DNA from: Synechococcus sp. WH 7805
GTDB lineage: Bacteria; Cyanobacteriota; Cyanobacteriia; PCC-6307; Cyanobiaceae
DNA: 64,000 nucleotides
Direction of reading: 5' to 3'
Assembly: GCF_000153285.1 (NCBI RefSeq)
Contig: NZ_CH724168.1
Location: 62,001 to 126,000, forward strand
This document shows, one piece after another, positions 49,267-60,000 of this stretch. The notes under the pieces were generated by a model, which had not been told where the DNA came from, made no database searches, and saw only the letters and a program-made list of their open reading frames with translations. Position numbers and translations under genes: made by a program. The first letter of the stretch is position 1, and every line of letters begins with the position of its first letter.

Positions 49267-51015
49267 TCACGGCAGGGCCAGGGCTGTTCCTTCCCGACGA
49301 GGGTCGGCGGCTCCATGCCAGCGATTGCCGATCCGTTGCACCAAGCCGATGCCGCTGCCCAGGGTCTGGAGGCGCAGCTCGCGGCCGGGTGCATTGAGTT
49401 CATTGGGATTGACGGGCCAGGGGAGCGGCGGTTTCCTCTCGATCACAAGGGTGTTTCCCTGGGGAGACACCAACGGCAGCCCAACCGATCGGGCCGGAGG
49501 CTCAGCCCACGGCAGTGCGGCCAGCAGCACCCGACTGATGTAGTGGGGGATGCGCTTTCCCCCCGGACTGCCCAGCGCCAGGACCGGCTGGTCACCGTTG
49601 AACACGATCGTGGGTGCCATCGACGACACCGGCCTGCGCCCTGGACGGCGGCGGTTGGCCACGGGGAGGCCCCCGACCACTGGCCGCCAGTCGAAATCAG
49701 TGAGCTGGTTGTTCATCACCATGCCCTCCACCAGATTGCGGCTGCCGAAAACGGTTTCCACCGTTGTGGTGTAGCTGGCGAGATTGCCCCTCCCGTCCAC
49801 GATCGTGACGTGAGAGGTGCCCAGTTCGGTGCCGGGCCCGGGGCGACCGAAGGGAAACCGCTTCATCCCTGGCGGCAGACCCGGCTGCGCCACGCGTTCG
49901 GGTGAGGCCTGCATGGCCTGGACACGGGCCCGGATGTAAGCCGGATCCAGTAGTCCCTGGGTGGGAATGGTGCCATCAATTGGATCGTGAACCCAGTAGA
50001 GGCGATCGGCGTCGGCCCAGGATTCCGCCAGGACCAGATGGCGCCAGCTTTGTGGGTTCGATGGATCGTTGAAGCTGCCGGTTGCATCGAGCAGGGCCAG
50101 GGTCTGCAACACCGCCAGTCCGCCGCTGCTCGGAGGGGGCACTGTGCAGACGCGGTGTTTCATTTGCACCCGGCAGAGGGGAGCTCGGCGCACCACGGAA
50201 TAGGAGGCAAGATCCGCGGCGGTCCAGCCTTTGAAGCCTGGTTCTTGACTCTGCAGAGCGTTGACGCCGCGCTGGATCCGTTGTGCCAGCGGGCCTTGGT
50301 AAAAGGCTCGGCCCCCCTCCTGGGCCAGGACCTCCAGGGTGCGGGCCAGGGCTGGGTTGCGGAACAGACGGCCTGCTGGCAGCGGCGTTCCGCCAGGCAG
50401 GTAAAGCTGTTGAAAAGCATGGTTATGGCTGGCACCGAGGCGCTGGGCCAGGGCCACGGAGCGGCGCAGCCGCGGGCTGGGCAGGAACCCATCGCGGGCC
50501 AGACGGATGGCAGGCGTGAGGGTGCTGGACCATGGCCGTTGCCCCAGCTGTTGATGGGCCTCCCAGAGCAGGGCTACGGTTCCGGGCACTCCGATCGCAT
50601 GCGGATGGCGGGTGGCCGCCCGGTAGGACAGCGGTTCACCGGAGGGCTGAAGAAGGTCGTCGCTGCGACTGCGCGCCGGGGCCGTTTCACGGCCATCGAA
50701 AACCTCCAGGGCCTGACGACGGGCATCCCAGTGCAAGAGGAAGCCTCCGCCTCCGAGTCCGGAACTCTGCGGTTCCACCACAGCCAGCACCGCCTGCGCT
50801 GCGACCAGGGCATCCACGGCGTGGCCACCGCTGGCAAGAACGCCCAGGGCTGCCTTGCTGGCCAAGGGGTTGGCAGTGACGACCACCGCCGAACCGGCGG
50901 CGGTGGACATGGTTTGTTTTCTGGTGTCCGCTTGCTCGGGATCCTCGCGACTCACCGGAGCTGCGCTGCCGGGGGTGAGGCTGAGGGAGAGCAACAGCAG
51001 CAGGATGCGGATCAC
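49267..51015 (-). CDS. ggt: gamma-glutamyltransferase
   Basis: About 582 residues from GTG 51015 (or TTG 51018), starting with a signal (ILLLLLSLSLTPGSA). SSGLGGGGFLLHWDA, GTVALLWEAHQQLG and the autoprocessing Thr in ELGTSHVTIVDGRGN (small-subunit start), then RPVSSMAPTIVFNGD and LGSPGGKRI, the Gly-Gly loop. It transfers or hydrolyses gamma-glutamyl groups of glutathione in the periplasm. The frame stays open upstream to 51891 but that part is antisense to 51115-52746 and not part of the gene. Confidence 0.93.
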   Translation of the reverse strand: MIRILLLLLSLSLTPGSAAPVSREDPEQADTRKQTMSTAAGSAVVVTANPLASKAALGVLASGGHAVDALVAAQAVLAVVEPQSSGLGGGGFLLHWDARRQALEVFDGRETAPARSRSDDLLQPSGEPLSYRAATRHPHAIGVPGTVALLWEAHQQLGQRPWSSTLTPAIRLARDGFLPSPRLRRSVALAQRLGASHNHAFQQLYLPGGTPLPAGRLFRNPALARTLEVLAQEGGRAFYQGPLAQRIQRGVNALQSQEPGFKGWTAADLASYSVVRRAPLCRVQMKHRVCTVPPPSSGGLAVLQTLALLDATGSFNDPSNPQSWRHLVLAESWADADRLYWVHDPIDGTIPTQGLLDPAYIRARVQAMQASPERVAQPGLPPGMKRFPFGRPGPGTELGTSHVTIVDGRGNLASYTTTVETVFGSRNLVEGMVMNNQLTDFDWRPVVGGLPVANRRRPGRRPVSSMAPTIVFNGDQPVLALGSPGGKRIPHYISRVLLAALPWAEPPARSVGLPLVSPQGNTLVIERKPPLPWPVNPNELNAPGRELRLQTLGSGIGLVQRIGNRWHGAADPRREGTALALP

Positions 51016-51114
51016 CAAGGTGGTGCGGTGATTGGCAGGGCTGATGTGGAGTCTGGCGAGACAGGCACCTGCACTGCCTAGCGTGGGGTTCGGGATCGGC
51101 TGCAGGATCAGACC

Positions 51115-52746
51115 ATGACAGAGGCAGTCCCATCGACTCCCAACCCGTCGCATGTTGTGGTGATCGGTGCGGGGTGGGCAGGCTGGGGTGCCGCCAAGGC
51201 CCTCTGTGAAGCCGGAGTGCGCGTGACGATGCTGGATGGGATGGCGGATCCCACGGGCAGCACCCCCCTGACCACCAGCAGCGGCAAACCTTTTGAAGCC
51301 GGCACCCGCGGGTTCTGGAAGGACTACCCCAACATCAATGCCCTCACCGCTGAGCTCGGGCTCAGCAACGTGTTCACGGAGTTCACTACCAGCGCCTTCT
51401 GGTCGCCCGATGGACTGGAAGCCACAGCCCCGGTGTTCGGTGATGCCCAGCGATGGCCCAGTCCCATCGGGCAGGTGTTGGCTACCACCACCAACTTCAA
51501 ACGGCTTCCCGTGGCTGACCGCCTCAGCATTGCCGGGCTCCTCTACGCGATGCTCGATCTCAACCGCAGCGCCGAGGTGTTTGAGCGCTACGACACCATC
51601 GATGCGCTGACGCTGTTCCGAAGCCTCGGAATCAGTGAGCGGATGATCAACGACTTTCTCCGTCCCACGCTCCTGGTGGGCTTGTTCAAGCCGCCGGAAG
51701 AACTCTCGGCGGCGGTGACGATGGAGCTTCTTTACTACTACTCCTTTGCGCACCAGGATTCCTTCGATGTGCGCTGGATTCGCTCCAGGAGCATTGCGGA
51801 ACAGTTGATTGCCCCCTTGGCGAAGCGGCTGATCGATCGCTACGGGCTGCAGGTGCTCGGCGGAACCCTGGCCACGCGTTTGAATCTCCATCCAGACACC
51901 AAGGCTGTTGCATCGGTGGACACCCGGGCTGTTGCCACTGGTGACGAGGGACTGATCGAGGCCGTAGATGCGGTTGTGCTCACGGTGGGTGCCAAGGGGA
52001 TGGGTGCACTACTGGGCAACTCGCCGGCCTGTGCTGCTGCAGCCCCTGAACTAGTGGATGCCGGCAATCTCGGGGCCATTGATGTGGTGTCGGTGCGGTT
52101 GTGGCTGGACACCTACCTGGAGGTTGCCGATCCCGCCAACGTGTTCTCTCGTTTCGAGGCCTTGCAGGGGGCGGGCGGCACCTTCTTCATGCTCGATCAG
52201 CTGCAGAAGGAGACGGAAGCAGCCCTGTGGGGAGGTGAGAAACCCCGGGGATCAGTGATCGCCAGCGACTTCTACAACGCCACGGCGATCGCGGTCCTCA
52301 GTGATGAGGAGATCGTGGCGTTGCTGATGCGCGAGCTGTTGCCGGTGGCCAATCCCGCCTTTCACACCGCCAATGTGCTGGAGGCTGAGGTGCGCCGCTA
52401 TCCGGGGTCGGTGGCCTGGTTCTCACCGGGGAGTTTCCGGCAGCGGCCGCCGTTGGAGACGAACATCCCTTCATTGGTGTGCGCCGGCGACTGGGTGCGG
52501 ATGGGGGCTCGGGAATTCGGCGCCAAAGGGCTTTGCCAGGAGCGGGCCTATGTGTGCGGGCTGGAGGCGGCCAATTCCCTGCTCCGGCGAAGGGTGATCA
52601 AGGGATCGGAGTCTGCTGGCAGCACTCAGCACCAGGTGATTCCGATCCGACCCGATGAACCCCAGGTGCTGCTGGGACGTGCACTCAATGCCCAGGTGAT
52701 GAGCACGGCGGAGACCCTGGGCTTGCGTTGGCCGTGGTTGGCATGA
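51115..52746 (+). CDS. FAD-dependent carotenoid desaturase-like oxidoreductase
   Basis: Encodes 543 residues. VVVIGAGWAGWGAAKALCEAGVRVTMLD (FAD motif), and a final GDWVRMGAREFGAKGLCQERAYVCGLEAAN region close to zeta-carotene desaturase/CrtU-like flavoproteins. No CrtI-like CxxxR is clear. Substrate unknown. Start codon is 99 bp from the divergent ggt start. Followed by an LPOR-like SDR 10 bp downstream, probably co-transcribed. Confidence 0.85.
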   Translation: MTEAVPSTPNPSHVVVIGAGWAGWGAAKALCEAGVRVTMLDGMADPTGSTPLTTSSGKPFEAGTRGFWKDYPNINALTAELGLSNVFTEFTTSAFWSPDGLEATAPVFGDAQRWPSPIGQVLATTTNFKRLPVADRLSIAGLLYAMLDLNRSAEVFERYDTIDALTLFRSLGISERMINDFLRPTLLVGLFKPPEELSAAVTMELLYYYSFAHQDSFDVRWIRSRSIAEQLIAPLAKRLIDRYGLQVLGGTLATRLNLHPDTKAVASVDTRAVATGDEGLIEAVDAVVLTVGAKGMGALLGNSPACAAAAPELVDAGNLGAIDVVSVRLWLDTYLEVADPANVFSRFEALQGAGGTFFMLDQLQKETEAALWGGEKPRGSVIASDFYNATAIAVLSDEEIVALLMRELLPVANPAFHTANVLEAEVRRYPGSVAWFSPGSFRQRPPLETNIPSLVCAGDWVRMGAREFGAKGLCQERAYVCGLEAANSLLRRRVIKGSESAGSTQHQVIPIRPDEPQVLLGRALNAQVMSTAETLGLRWPWLA

Positions 52747-52756
52747 CGTGGTTGGC

Positions 52757-53731
52757 ATGAAGCGGATCCTGATCACCGGAGCGAGTTCCGGCATCGGTTT
52801 GGAGGCCACCCGGCGGCTTGCCCTGAGCGGCCATCAACTCACGCTCTTCTGCCGCACGCCAGAGCGCGGCGAGCAGACCCGATCGCAATTGGTCGCAGCT
52901 GGTGCAATGCCGAGCCAGGTGAGCTGGCTGTTAGCGGATCTCGCCGACCTGCGCAGTGTGCAGAGCGCCTGTGATCAGTTGCTGGATCGCGCTGAACCCT
53001 TGGATGCTCTGGTGCTCAATGCCGGGCAGCAACGGGCGGGGGCCGAGGCGCCGGTGTTCTCGCCCCAGGGCCTTGAGATCACCTTTGCGGTGAATCAGTT
53101 GGCCCATCAGCTGATCGCCACGCGCCTGTTGCCGCTGTTGCGGTTGGGATCGCAGCCCCGGTTGGTGATCACCGCCTCCGATGTGCACAACCCCGCTAGC
53201 GGCGGTGGGCGCGTGGGCCAACCGGCGGATCTGGGCGATCTGGCAGGACTGAAGGCCGGCGCAGGTTTTGCAATGCTCGATGGCAGTGCCAGCTTCGATG
53301 GCGACAAGGCCTACAAAGACAGCAAACTCTGCAACGTGCTGCTGGGACGCGAACTCAACCGCCAGCTTGACGCGATGATGCCAGTGATTGCCTGGAGCCC
53401 CGGGTTGGTGATTCCCCGCAGCAGCGGGGGCTTCTTCCGCCACAACCGCCAGAGCAATCCTCTGGGGATGCTGCTGTTTGCGTTGGTGGCCCGTGATGTT
53501 CTTCGGGTGACCGAATCCGTGCAGACCGCTGGTCGGTTGTTGGCGGATCTGATCACCGACTCTGGCTATGCAGCATCAGGATTCAGCTATTGGAGCAACC
53601 GGTTGGTGCGTCCCGGTGTCCATCGCTTCTCTGAGGCTGAAACCAGTGCCGAGGGTGCCGATCTTCAGAAGGCCGTCGATCTGTTTCGTCTCTCGGACGA
53701 CTTGATCTGTGAAGCGTTAGCGCCAAACTGA
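52757..53731 (+). CDS. LPOR-like short-chain dehydrogenase
   Basis: Encodes 324 residues. GASSGIGLEATRRLA, LNAG and YKDSKLCN (Tyr186, Lys190), the YKDSK being characteristic of light-dependent protochlorophyllide oxidoreductase. But the LPOR Cys after the PG of SPGLVIP is absent, so true LPOR chemistry is unlikely. Probably a paralog acting on another ring or isoprenoid substrate. Second gene of the unit beginning 51115. Confidence 0.85.
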   Translation: MKRILITGASSGIGLEATRRLALSGHQLTLFCRTPERGEQTRSQLVAAGAMPSQVSWLLADLADLRSVQSACDQLLDRAEPLDALVLNAGQQRAGAEAPVFSPQGLEITFAVNQLAHQLIATRLLPLLRLGSQPRLVITASDVHNPASGGGRVGQPADLGDLAGLKAGAGFAMLDGSASFDGDKAYKDSKLCNVLLGRELNRQLDAMMPVIAWSPGLVIPRSSGGFFRHNRQSNPLGMLLFALVARDVLRVTESVQTAGRLLADLITDSGYAASGFSYWSNRLVRPGVHRFSEAETSAEGADLQKAVDLFRLSDDLICEALAPN

Positions 53732-53755
53732 CGCCGTGATCCCCGATCGTTGCTG

Positions 53756-55462
53756 ATGTCTCCCTCTGTAGTGACCTACGTGCTGGATCGTTTGGCGGAT
53801 CTCGGCATCGGCCATGTGTTCGGAGTGCCTGGGGACTACTCCTTTCCTTTAAACGATGCGGTGGAGGTGCATCCGCGGTTGCAGTGGGTGCCATCGGCCA
53901 ATGAACTGAATGCCGCCTACGCCGCTGATGGCTATGCCCGTCGTCGTGGAGCAGGGATTGTCTGCACCACCTATGGCGTTGGAGAACTCAGTGCCCTCAA
54001 TGGCGTGATGGGCGCCATGGCCGAGAGAGTGCCTGTGTTTCACCTGGTGGGCACCCCCAGCGTGCGCATCGTGCGCCAAGGGTTGATCTGCCACCACACC
54101 CTCGGTGATACCCGTTACGACCGTTTCGAGGCGATCTCGGCTGCAGCTGGTTGCGTGAGTGCCAGGCTCACCCCCGAGAACGTGGTGGTGGAACTGGAGC
54201 GGGTGATCGACAAGGCCCTCGAGGATTCGAGGCCTGCTTACCTCACGGTGCCGATGGATCTGGCGCTGATGCCGATCACCGGCACGCCGATCCAGGGAAC
54301 ACCCATGGGCGCGGTCGATCAACACGCCAGTGTGGCTGTGGAGCTGGAGGCTGTGCTCGATTTGGTGATGGGGCGTCTCGCCGAGGCGGCCCGTCCTCTG
54401 GTGATGCCTACGGTCACCCTCAAGCGCTTCGGTTTGGTGGAGACGTTTGCCGCGTTTCTGGAGGCTTCAGGCTTGGCCTATGCCACAACGCCGATGGACA
54501 AGTCGCTGCTGAGCGAGGGGCATCCCGCCTTCCTGGGGATGTACAACGGCGCGCGTTCCACACCGGCGGCCCTCCAAGGCGTCGTGGAAGACGCCGACCT
54601 GTTGATCGATTTCGGCGGCTTGGTGATGGAGGACCTCAACACAGGCCTCTGGAGCGGTCATCTGGATGCAAGCCGGGTGATTTCCCTGCATGCCGACTGG
54701 GTTCAGGCGGGTGATCAGGTGTTCACCAGCGTGAGCATCAGTGAGGTGCTGGCGGGGTTGATCAAGCGTTTTCAGGCCACTGGTTCCAGGCCCAGCCACT
54801 GGGGGGAGCAGCGCCCTGTGCAGCCTGAGCCCCTGCTCCCCTTGCGTGGTGAAGGAGATCAGCCCACGGGATCGGCGAGTTTCTATGGGCGTCTGCAGCG
54901 GTTTCTGCGGCCCACGGATCTGCTGGTGACCGACACCGGCACCTGCATGCTCAAGCTCAATGCCATGCGCCTGCCCGATGGGGTGGCGATTGAAAGCCAG
55001 ACCCTCTGGGGCTCGATCGGCTGGGCGACGCCGGCGGCACTGGGGTGTGCCCTGGCCGACAGCGAGCGACGGGTGGTGCTCGTGACCGGTGATGGGGCGC
55101 ACCAGCTCACCGTGCAGGAGATCGGTGTGATGGGTTTCACCGGGGCCAAGCCCGTGGTGATTGTGCTGAACAACGGGCTTTACGGCGTGGAGGCCCTGCT
55201 CAGTGAAACGGGGCATGCCTACAACGACCTGCCGCCCTGGCGTTATGCCCAGCTGCCCGAGGCCTTCGGTTGCCAGGGCTGGTGGAGCGGCCGCGTGTCC
55301 ACAGTGGCGGAGCTGGAGCAGGCGCTGGTGGCGATCAATGCCCATGACGGCGGCGCTTACCTCGAGGTGATGATTCCTCCTGAGGAGAGCCAGCCGTTGG
55401 CGGAGACGTTGATCGAAACCATGCACCAGACGGCGACGCCGCATCCGGAAGCAGCTGAGTAA
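53756..55462 (+). CDS. thiamine-diphosphate decarboxylase, PDC/IPDC family
   Basis: Encodes 568 residues from ATG 53756. Pyrimidine-domain Asp27 (VFGVPGDYSF), Glu50 (SANELNAAYA), His113-His114 (ICHHTLGD), the GDG...NN ThDP-Mg motif (GDGAHQLTVQ, VLNNGLYGVE with the final Glu) match pyruvate decarboxylase; even numbering agrees with the Zymomonas enzyme. Non-oxidative decarboxylation of pyruvate, indolepyruvate or phenylpyruvate is predicted. It follows the LPOR-like gene by 24 bp and overlaps the convergent ADH by 128 bp. Confidence 0.92.
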   Translation: MSPSVVTYVLDRLADLGIGHVFGVPGDYSFPLNDAVEVHPRLQWVPSANELNAAYAADGYARRRGAGIVCTTYGVGELSALNGVMGAMAERVPVFHLVGTPSVRIVRQGLICHHTLGDTRYDRFEAISAAAGCVSARLTPENVVVELERVIDKALEDSRPAYLTVPMDLALMPITGTPIQGTPMGAVDQHASVAVELEAVLDLVMGRLAEAARPLVMPTVTLKRFGLVETFAAFLEASGLAYATTPMDKSLLSEGHPAFLGMYNGARSTPAALQGVVEDADLLIDFGGLVMEDLNTGLWSGHLDASRVISLHADWVQAGDQVFTSVSISEVLAGLIKRFQATGSRPSHWGEQRPVQPEPLLPLRGEGDQPTGSASFYGRLQRFLRPTDLLVTDTGTCMLKLNAMRLPDGVAIESQTLWGSIGWATPAALGCALADSERRVVLVTGDGAHQLTVQEIGVMGFTGAKPVVIVLNNGLYGVEALLSETGHAYNDLPPWRYAQLPEAFGCQGWWSGRVSTVAELEQALVAINAHDGGAYLEVMIPPEESQPLAETLIETMHQTATPHPEAAE

Positions 55463-56636
55463 GCAGGGCTTCACAATCGCTGCGGCCCATCAACCGCGGC
55501 ACCGGATAGGACGGGTGGGCTTCTCTGAGGGCATCGGCGCTGATTCGGGGAATGTCGATGCTGCACAGCGGTGCAATCAATGGAGGCACTCCCAGCTGCT
55601 GGTTGAGTGCGACCACCCAGTTGATGAAGTCCCTCGCGAGCCTCTGGTCGCTGTCTTGCGATGGGCCCAGCCCTGCGGCCCGAGCCAACGCAGCAAGCCT
55701 TGGCTCGCAGGCTGGTAGGGAAAAGCGCAGCACACTCGGCAACACCAGCGCATTGGCAAGGCCATGGGGGATGCCGTAGGCGCAGCCGAGGGCGTGGGCC
55801 AGGGCATGGGCATAGCCCACATTGGTGCGAGTGAACGCCTCACCAGCGGCATGGGCGGCAAGGGCCATTTGCAGGCGGGCCTCGATGTCGCTCCCATGGG
55901 AATAGGCCCGCGGTAGCCAGCGGCTAATGGCGGCGGTGGCATCGAGGGCGCGACGGTTGCTGAAGGGGGTTCCCCCGCGGCCGATGTAGGCCTCCACTGC
56001 GTGGGTGAGGGCATCGAGGCCACCGGCGGCGGTGATCGCTGGCGGTAGACCGAGCATCAGTTCGGGGTCGATCACCGTGATCTTTGGAAGCAGCTTGAGA
56101 TCGGCTATGGCGAGTTTGCGTTGCCGTTGGCCATCGGTGAGCACGGCTGCGATCGAGGCCTCTGATCCGGAGCCGGCGGTGGTGGGTACGCAGGCCAAGG
56201 GCGGTGGCGGCAGCACCACTCGGAAGAGCCCCTCCATGGCCCGGCAGCTCAGCCAGGGGTTGGCGGCGCGGGCGCCGATGGCCTTGGCGCAATCGATCAC
56301 CGAGCCGCCGCCCACGGCCACGAGGCTGTCGCAATGGCCCTCGCGGTAGGCCTGCAATCCAGCCTCCACGCTTGCAATGGTGGGATTGTCGGGAACCTGA
56401 TCAAACAGCCGGCAGGTCCGTCCGTCCGCTTCGAGTTCCTGCAGCAGGGGCTGGGGCAGATGCAATTGCAGAAGCTGCTGGTTGGTGACCAGCAGTGGCC
56501 GTTGCCAGCGACGCCCTCGCATCTGCGCCGGCAATGACCGCAGGGCACCGGCGCCGATGAGCTTGCGGGGTTGAGGGAAGGGCAACAGCAGCGCCAGGCC
56601 CTGGAACAGGCGCTGATAAGCCCGCATCAGCAACAT
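55335..56636 (-). CDS. iron-containing alcohol dehydrogenase
   Basis: Encodes 433 residues. VGGGSVIDCAKAIG, PTTAGSGSEAS, GGLDALTHAVEAYIG (Asp and His) and GYAHALAHALGCAYGIPHG (two His) supply the NAD and iron ligands of group III ADHs. After the normal end (GRSDCEALLTQLL) about 38 residues of Ser/Pro/Arg-rich sequence run into the antisense of the decarboxylase gene, so the original stop may have been lost. It could reduce the aldehyde made by the convergent decarboxylase. Confidence 0.92.
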   Translation of the reverse strand: MLLMRAYQRLFQGLALLLPFPQPRKLIGAGALRSLPAQMRGRRWQRPLLVTNQQLLQLHLPQPLLQELEADGRTCRLFDQVPDNPTIASVEAGLQAYREGHCDSLVAVGGGSVIDCAKAIGARAANPWLSCRAMEGLFRVVLPPPPLACVPTTAGSGSEASIAAVLTDGQRQRKLAIADLKLLPKITVIDPELMLGLPPAITAAGGLDALTHAVEAYIGRGGTPFSNRRALDATAAISRWLPRAYSHGSDIEARLQMALAAHAAGEAFTRTNVGYAHALAHALGCAYGIPHGLANALVLPSVLRFSLPACEPRLAALARAAGLGPSQDSDQRLARDFINWVVALNQQLGVPPLIAPLCSIDIPRISADALREAHPSYPVPRLMGRSDCEALLTQLLPDAASPSGAWFRSTSPPTAGSPQEESSPRGKRRRHGH

Positions 56637-57025
56637 GGGCGGGGGCGCACTTAACTTCAGTTTGCAGGTTCTGAAGGATGAAGGAGTGAACAGCCTGCGA
56701 GGTCTGATTTCTGCTCATGTCTCCCTCCCCCTGGCGCTCGCCAGTTTCCTCCTGCCTCTGCTGCCTCCCGCGACGCGGGCCTCTGAGGTGTTCTCCTTAG
56801 CGCAGAGGCGATGGACCTACGTCTGGTTCAGGCACTGGAGGCGCTTCTTCTGGAAGCCCGTGAGGTAGCCACTAGGTGTTTCAGACCCTCCAAATCTGTG
56901 GCGTTTCAGGGCACGGGGATACGGCATTTTCACGATGCGCTGCGAGTTGGCGCTGACCCGAACCCTCCTGGATCAGTTGAAGCCATAAGTGGCTGTTTTG
57001 ATCGGAATTGCTGTTGATTTCAAAG
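56637..57025. other. 389-bp region with doubtful frames
   Basis: Between the ADH start and the beta-helix gene end. The plus-strand frames 56635-56868 and 56811-57017 (MDLRLVQALEALLLEAREVATRCF) overlap each other and neither has a good ribosome site. The second has helical character for its first 20 residues only. No terminator with a U tract was seen. Confidence 0.35.
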
Positions 57026-60000
57026 CTAAATAGCTGGAGGAAGCGAAATGATTAAGTCGTTGAAATCCTGATCTGACACTCCATTGGTCAGCAGATCCTC
57101 GATCCCGATCGTCAGTCCACCCCCTGGTGTTGTGAAGCTCGTGAATTGATTGCTTTCACCTGGGTTGGCTGCTGCGTACGAGCTGTAGAGAAGTGATTCA
57201 TCTCCGTCGACAATGATCAAGATGCCGTAGTTGCTTTGTGTTGACACAGTGAAATCGATAGTGCCGCTTTGCTTATACCCAGGTAGTTGCGATGCTGAGA
57301 AGACTCGATCAGCCTGCTTTGCGTTGTCGAGAGCTGCTTGTAAGTAGCCAGCATCACCTGGAAGGAGATTATTCACTGCTCCAGTGAGAGGGTCAGACTC
57401 ATAAATTGCGAGCCCATTGTCGAAACCACCTAAGCGCCGGATCGTGGCTGTGACCCTGGCCACAGGTTCCTCAGCCGCGGTTGCCAGTACCCCTGTCCCC
57501 CCAACTGAGTACACCGCTTGAATATCCCCTGAAAATGTTGCAGTCGCGCTGTTTCCTGCAAGTGACAAATTTTGCAGATCTAAGACGTTGCCATTCTGGT
57601 CGGTGGCAACCGGAATCCAGGTACCCTCCGCTAGCGCTGTGGATATGCGGCCACCAAGAGCAACTCCCTCGGTTTGTGACCAAGTGTTCTCGACGATCTT
57701 CTCAAGGTTTAACGACTGGCTGCTGGCTGCCTCGAGTGGCGTCAGCGGCAAAATGGTGCCTGTTGATTGACTTTGTAAGCCGAAGTTCACCACAGCATCG
57801 GAGGTGTCTTGCCGCAACAGACTGATGTCCGTGTCGGAGGCCACGCTGAAGCTGTTTGTGTCAATCTCCTTGCTCAGACTGAGGTTGGCCCAACCAGGGG
57901 CGATCGCCACTGCGCCGAAAGAATTGTCGAGGTAAGTTACTCCCTGATTGATTTGTTGGTCGGCTTCGATTCTGTTGAGGCCAAGGAAGCTCAGGCCATA
58001 CTCAGTGTTGTTTTTAAACACTGTATTTGAGAGTTGATTATTGAGCGTGCCTTCGATCGTTAAGCCATTGCCTGAATTATTAGCTATCACCAGGTCTGCG
58101 TTGCCTTGACCACTGGAATCTCCCAGGGTGATTGCATTGGAATTGCCGCCAACGAAAATGCCTCCTTGAGCATTGCCAAACTGTTCCTCTGTTTTTTCAA
58201 TGATCGATCCAGTGCCGATTGCGGTATTCGCGACCAGGACTTGCTTGGCATTGCCGGCAATACGGATCCCATATCCATTGTTGTTGGAAATTGTGTTTTG
58301 GGGGATAACGGATGAATTGGTACCAGCGATTGAAATGTTTTCAGCATCGCCATCAATGCGGATACCATCGAGTCCATTGGCATAAGATATAATCTCACCA
58401 TTAGAATCTGTAAATGTGGCTGAATCGCCAGTGGTATTCAGTCCGATGATGTTTGGATCGACGGTGATGCCTGCCGCGCCGCCAGTGATATGAATACCAT
58501 GATTAATATTGCCAGCGATTACGTTCGTACGAACCGTATTGTCGCCACCAGTGCTGGTGAAGAGCATGCCATTGCGTTGATTCGGAGCAATGCCTCCAAA
58601 CGCGGTGGTGCCTGCGAAGGTGTTGAAGGTGATAAAGCCACTGGCTGTGTCCTTCACTTCAATGCCATTCAGAGAATTTCCTGAATTCACATTGCCAAGG
58701 GGGATCACACCGCCGTATTGAGTATTCGCTGAATCTCCTTCGATGAGGGCGCCATTCTGTTGATTCCCTAATGGGTCGAGATTGTTGGCAGCCAGTCCGA
58801 AGAAGTTGGCGTGAATAATTGAATGATCGCTGTTCGTGATGCGTAAGCCGTTCCCTTCGTTCCCACTCACCACGTTGTAATAAACAAATGGTGAACTTTC
58901 CAGTTGACACCCCAGAAGCTGGTTGTTGTCTGCATTGAGAATGGCTACGCCGTCCCCTCCATTGCCCAGTTTGGAGTTTCCTGTGGCGGATGTGCCAATG
59001 AAATTGCCACTGAGCGTGTTTTTTGATGCTTCGTTGCGGATCAATACACCATTGCCTCTGTTTCCAGAGATCAGATTGCCGAGGGGTGGTGGTGTCGTGT
59101 TCCCTTGGGTGGGGTCATTGCCTCCGCTCAAGGTGCCACCGATGAGATTTCGATTGCTGGAATCGATCAAGATGCCGTTTTCCCCATTGGCCAATGCAGT
59201 GGTGCCCTCGGCGTTGGTGCCGATTCGGTTTTGAGCGATGGTGTTGTTCGTTTCAACGGCTGTGCTCGAGCCGAGGATGGCAATGCCATTGCCTCCATTG
59301 CCGCTGATCAGATTGCTTGGATCCAGAACGAAGCTGGTCTCTGATGACCAGGTTGCTTCGCTGCCATTGGAGGCCACATAGGCACCGGTCATCACATCGC
59401 CGGCTACAGAGGTTGGTATCGTCACGCCGCCGGACTGATTGTTGTAGTTGACCTCGGTCCAACGCTTCTCCCCGAATCCTCCATCGGCAGTGCGCTGCAC
59501 AGTCATCAGATAGCCGTTGAGTGGATCACCGGTGGTGACATCGAAGGCGACGGTCGCCAGCGTGAATGTGTTGTCGCTGCTGTTGTAGCTGATGCCATCG
59601 GCATGGCTGGCGATGTTCCCCAGCGTCTCGTTATTCACATCCCAGCTGGTCCATTCGGTCAGGCTGTTGTCGCTTGGGCTGTAATACACGAGATAGCCAT
59701 GGGCCACACCGTCGGGTTCGCCATCGAGGCTGTAAGAGCCAGTGATCGCGAATCGATCGTCGTTGACCTTGGCAATGCCATACGCGGTTGTGGATTTGGA
59801 GCCGGGGTAGACGATGTCGGCAATCGACATGCCGCTGCTCACCTCGTAGATGAAGGCTTTCCCAGCACCGATGATTGGCTGATCGGTGTCTGGAATGGTT
59901 TTGGTGTCATCCCAGTTGCCAACGACCAAGCCTTCCTGGGTGCTGTGAAAAAACGTCCACTTTGCCCCGGGATACTGGTACTCGATGAATCCCTCTGTGG

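Noticed and set aside
51016-51891. N-terminal extension of the gamma-glutamyltransferase frame
   Set aside because: The added 290 residues are antisense to the desaturase-like gene; the signal peptide begins at about 51015.
56635-56868. Plus-strand 77-residue frame between ADH and the beta-helix gene
   Set aside because: No ribosome site and mixed composition; left as an unresolved region.
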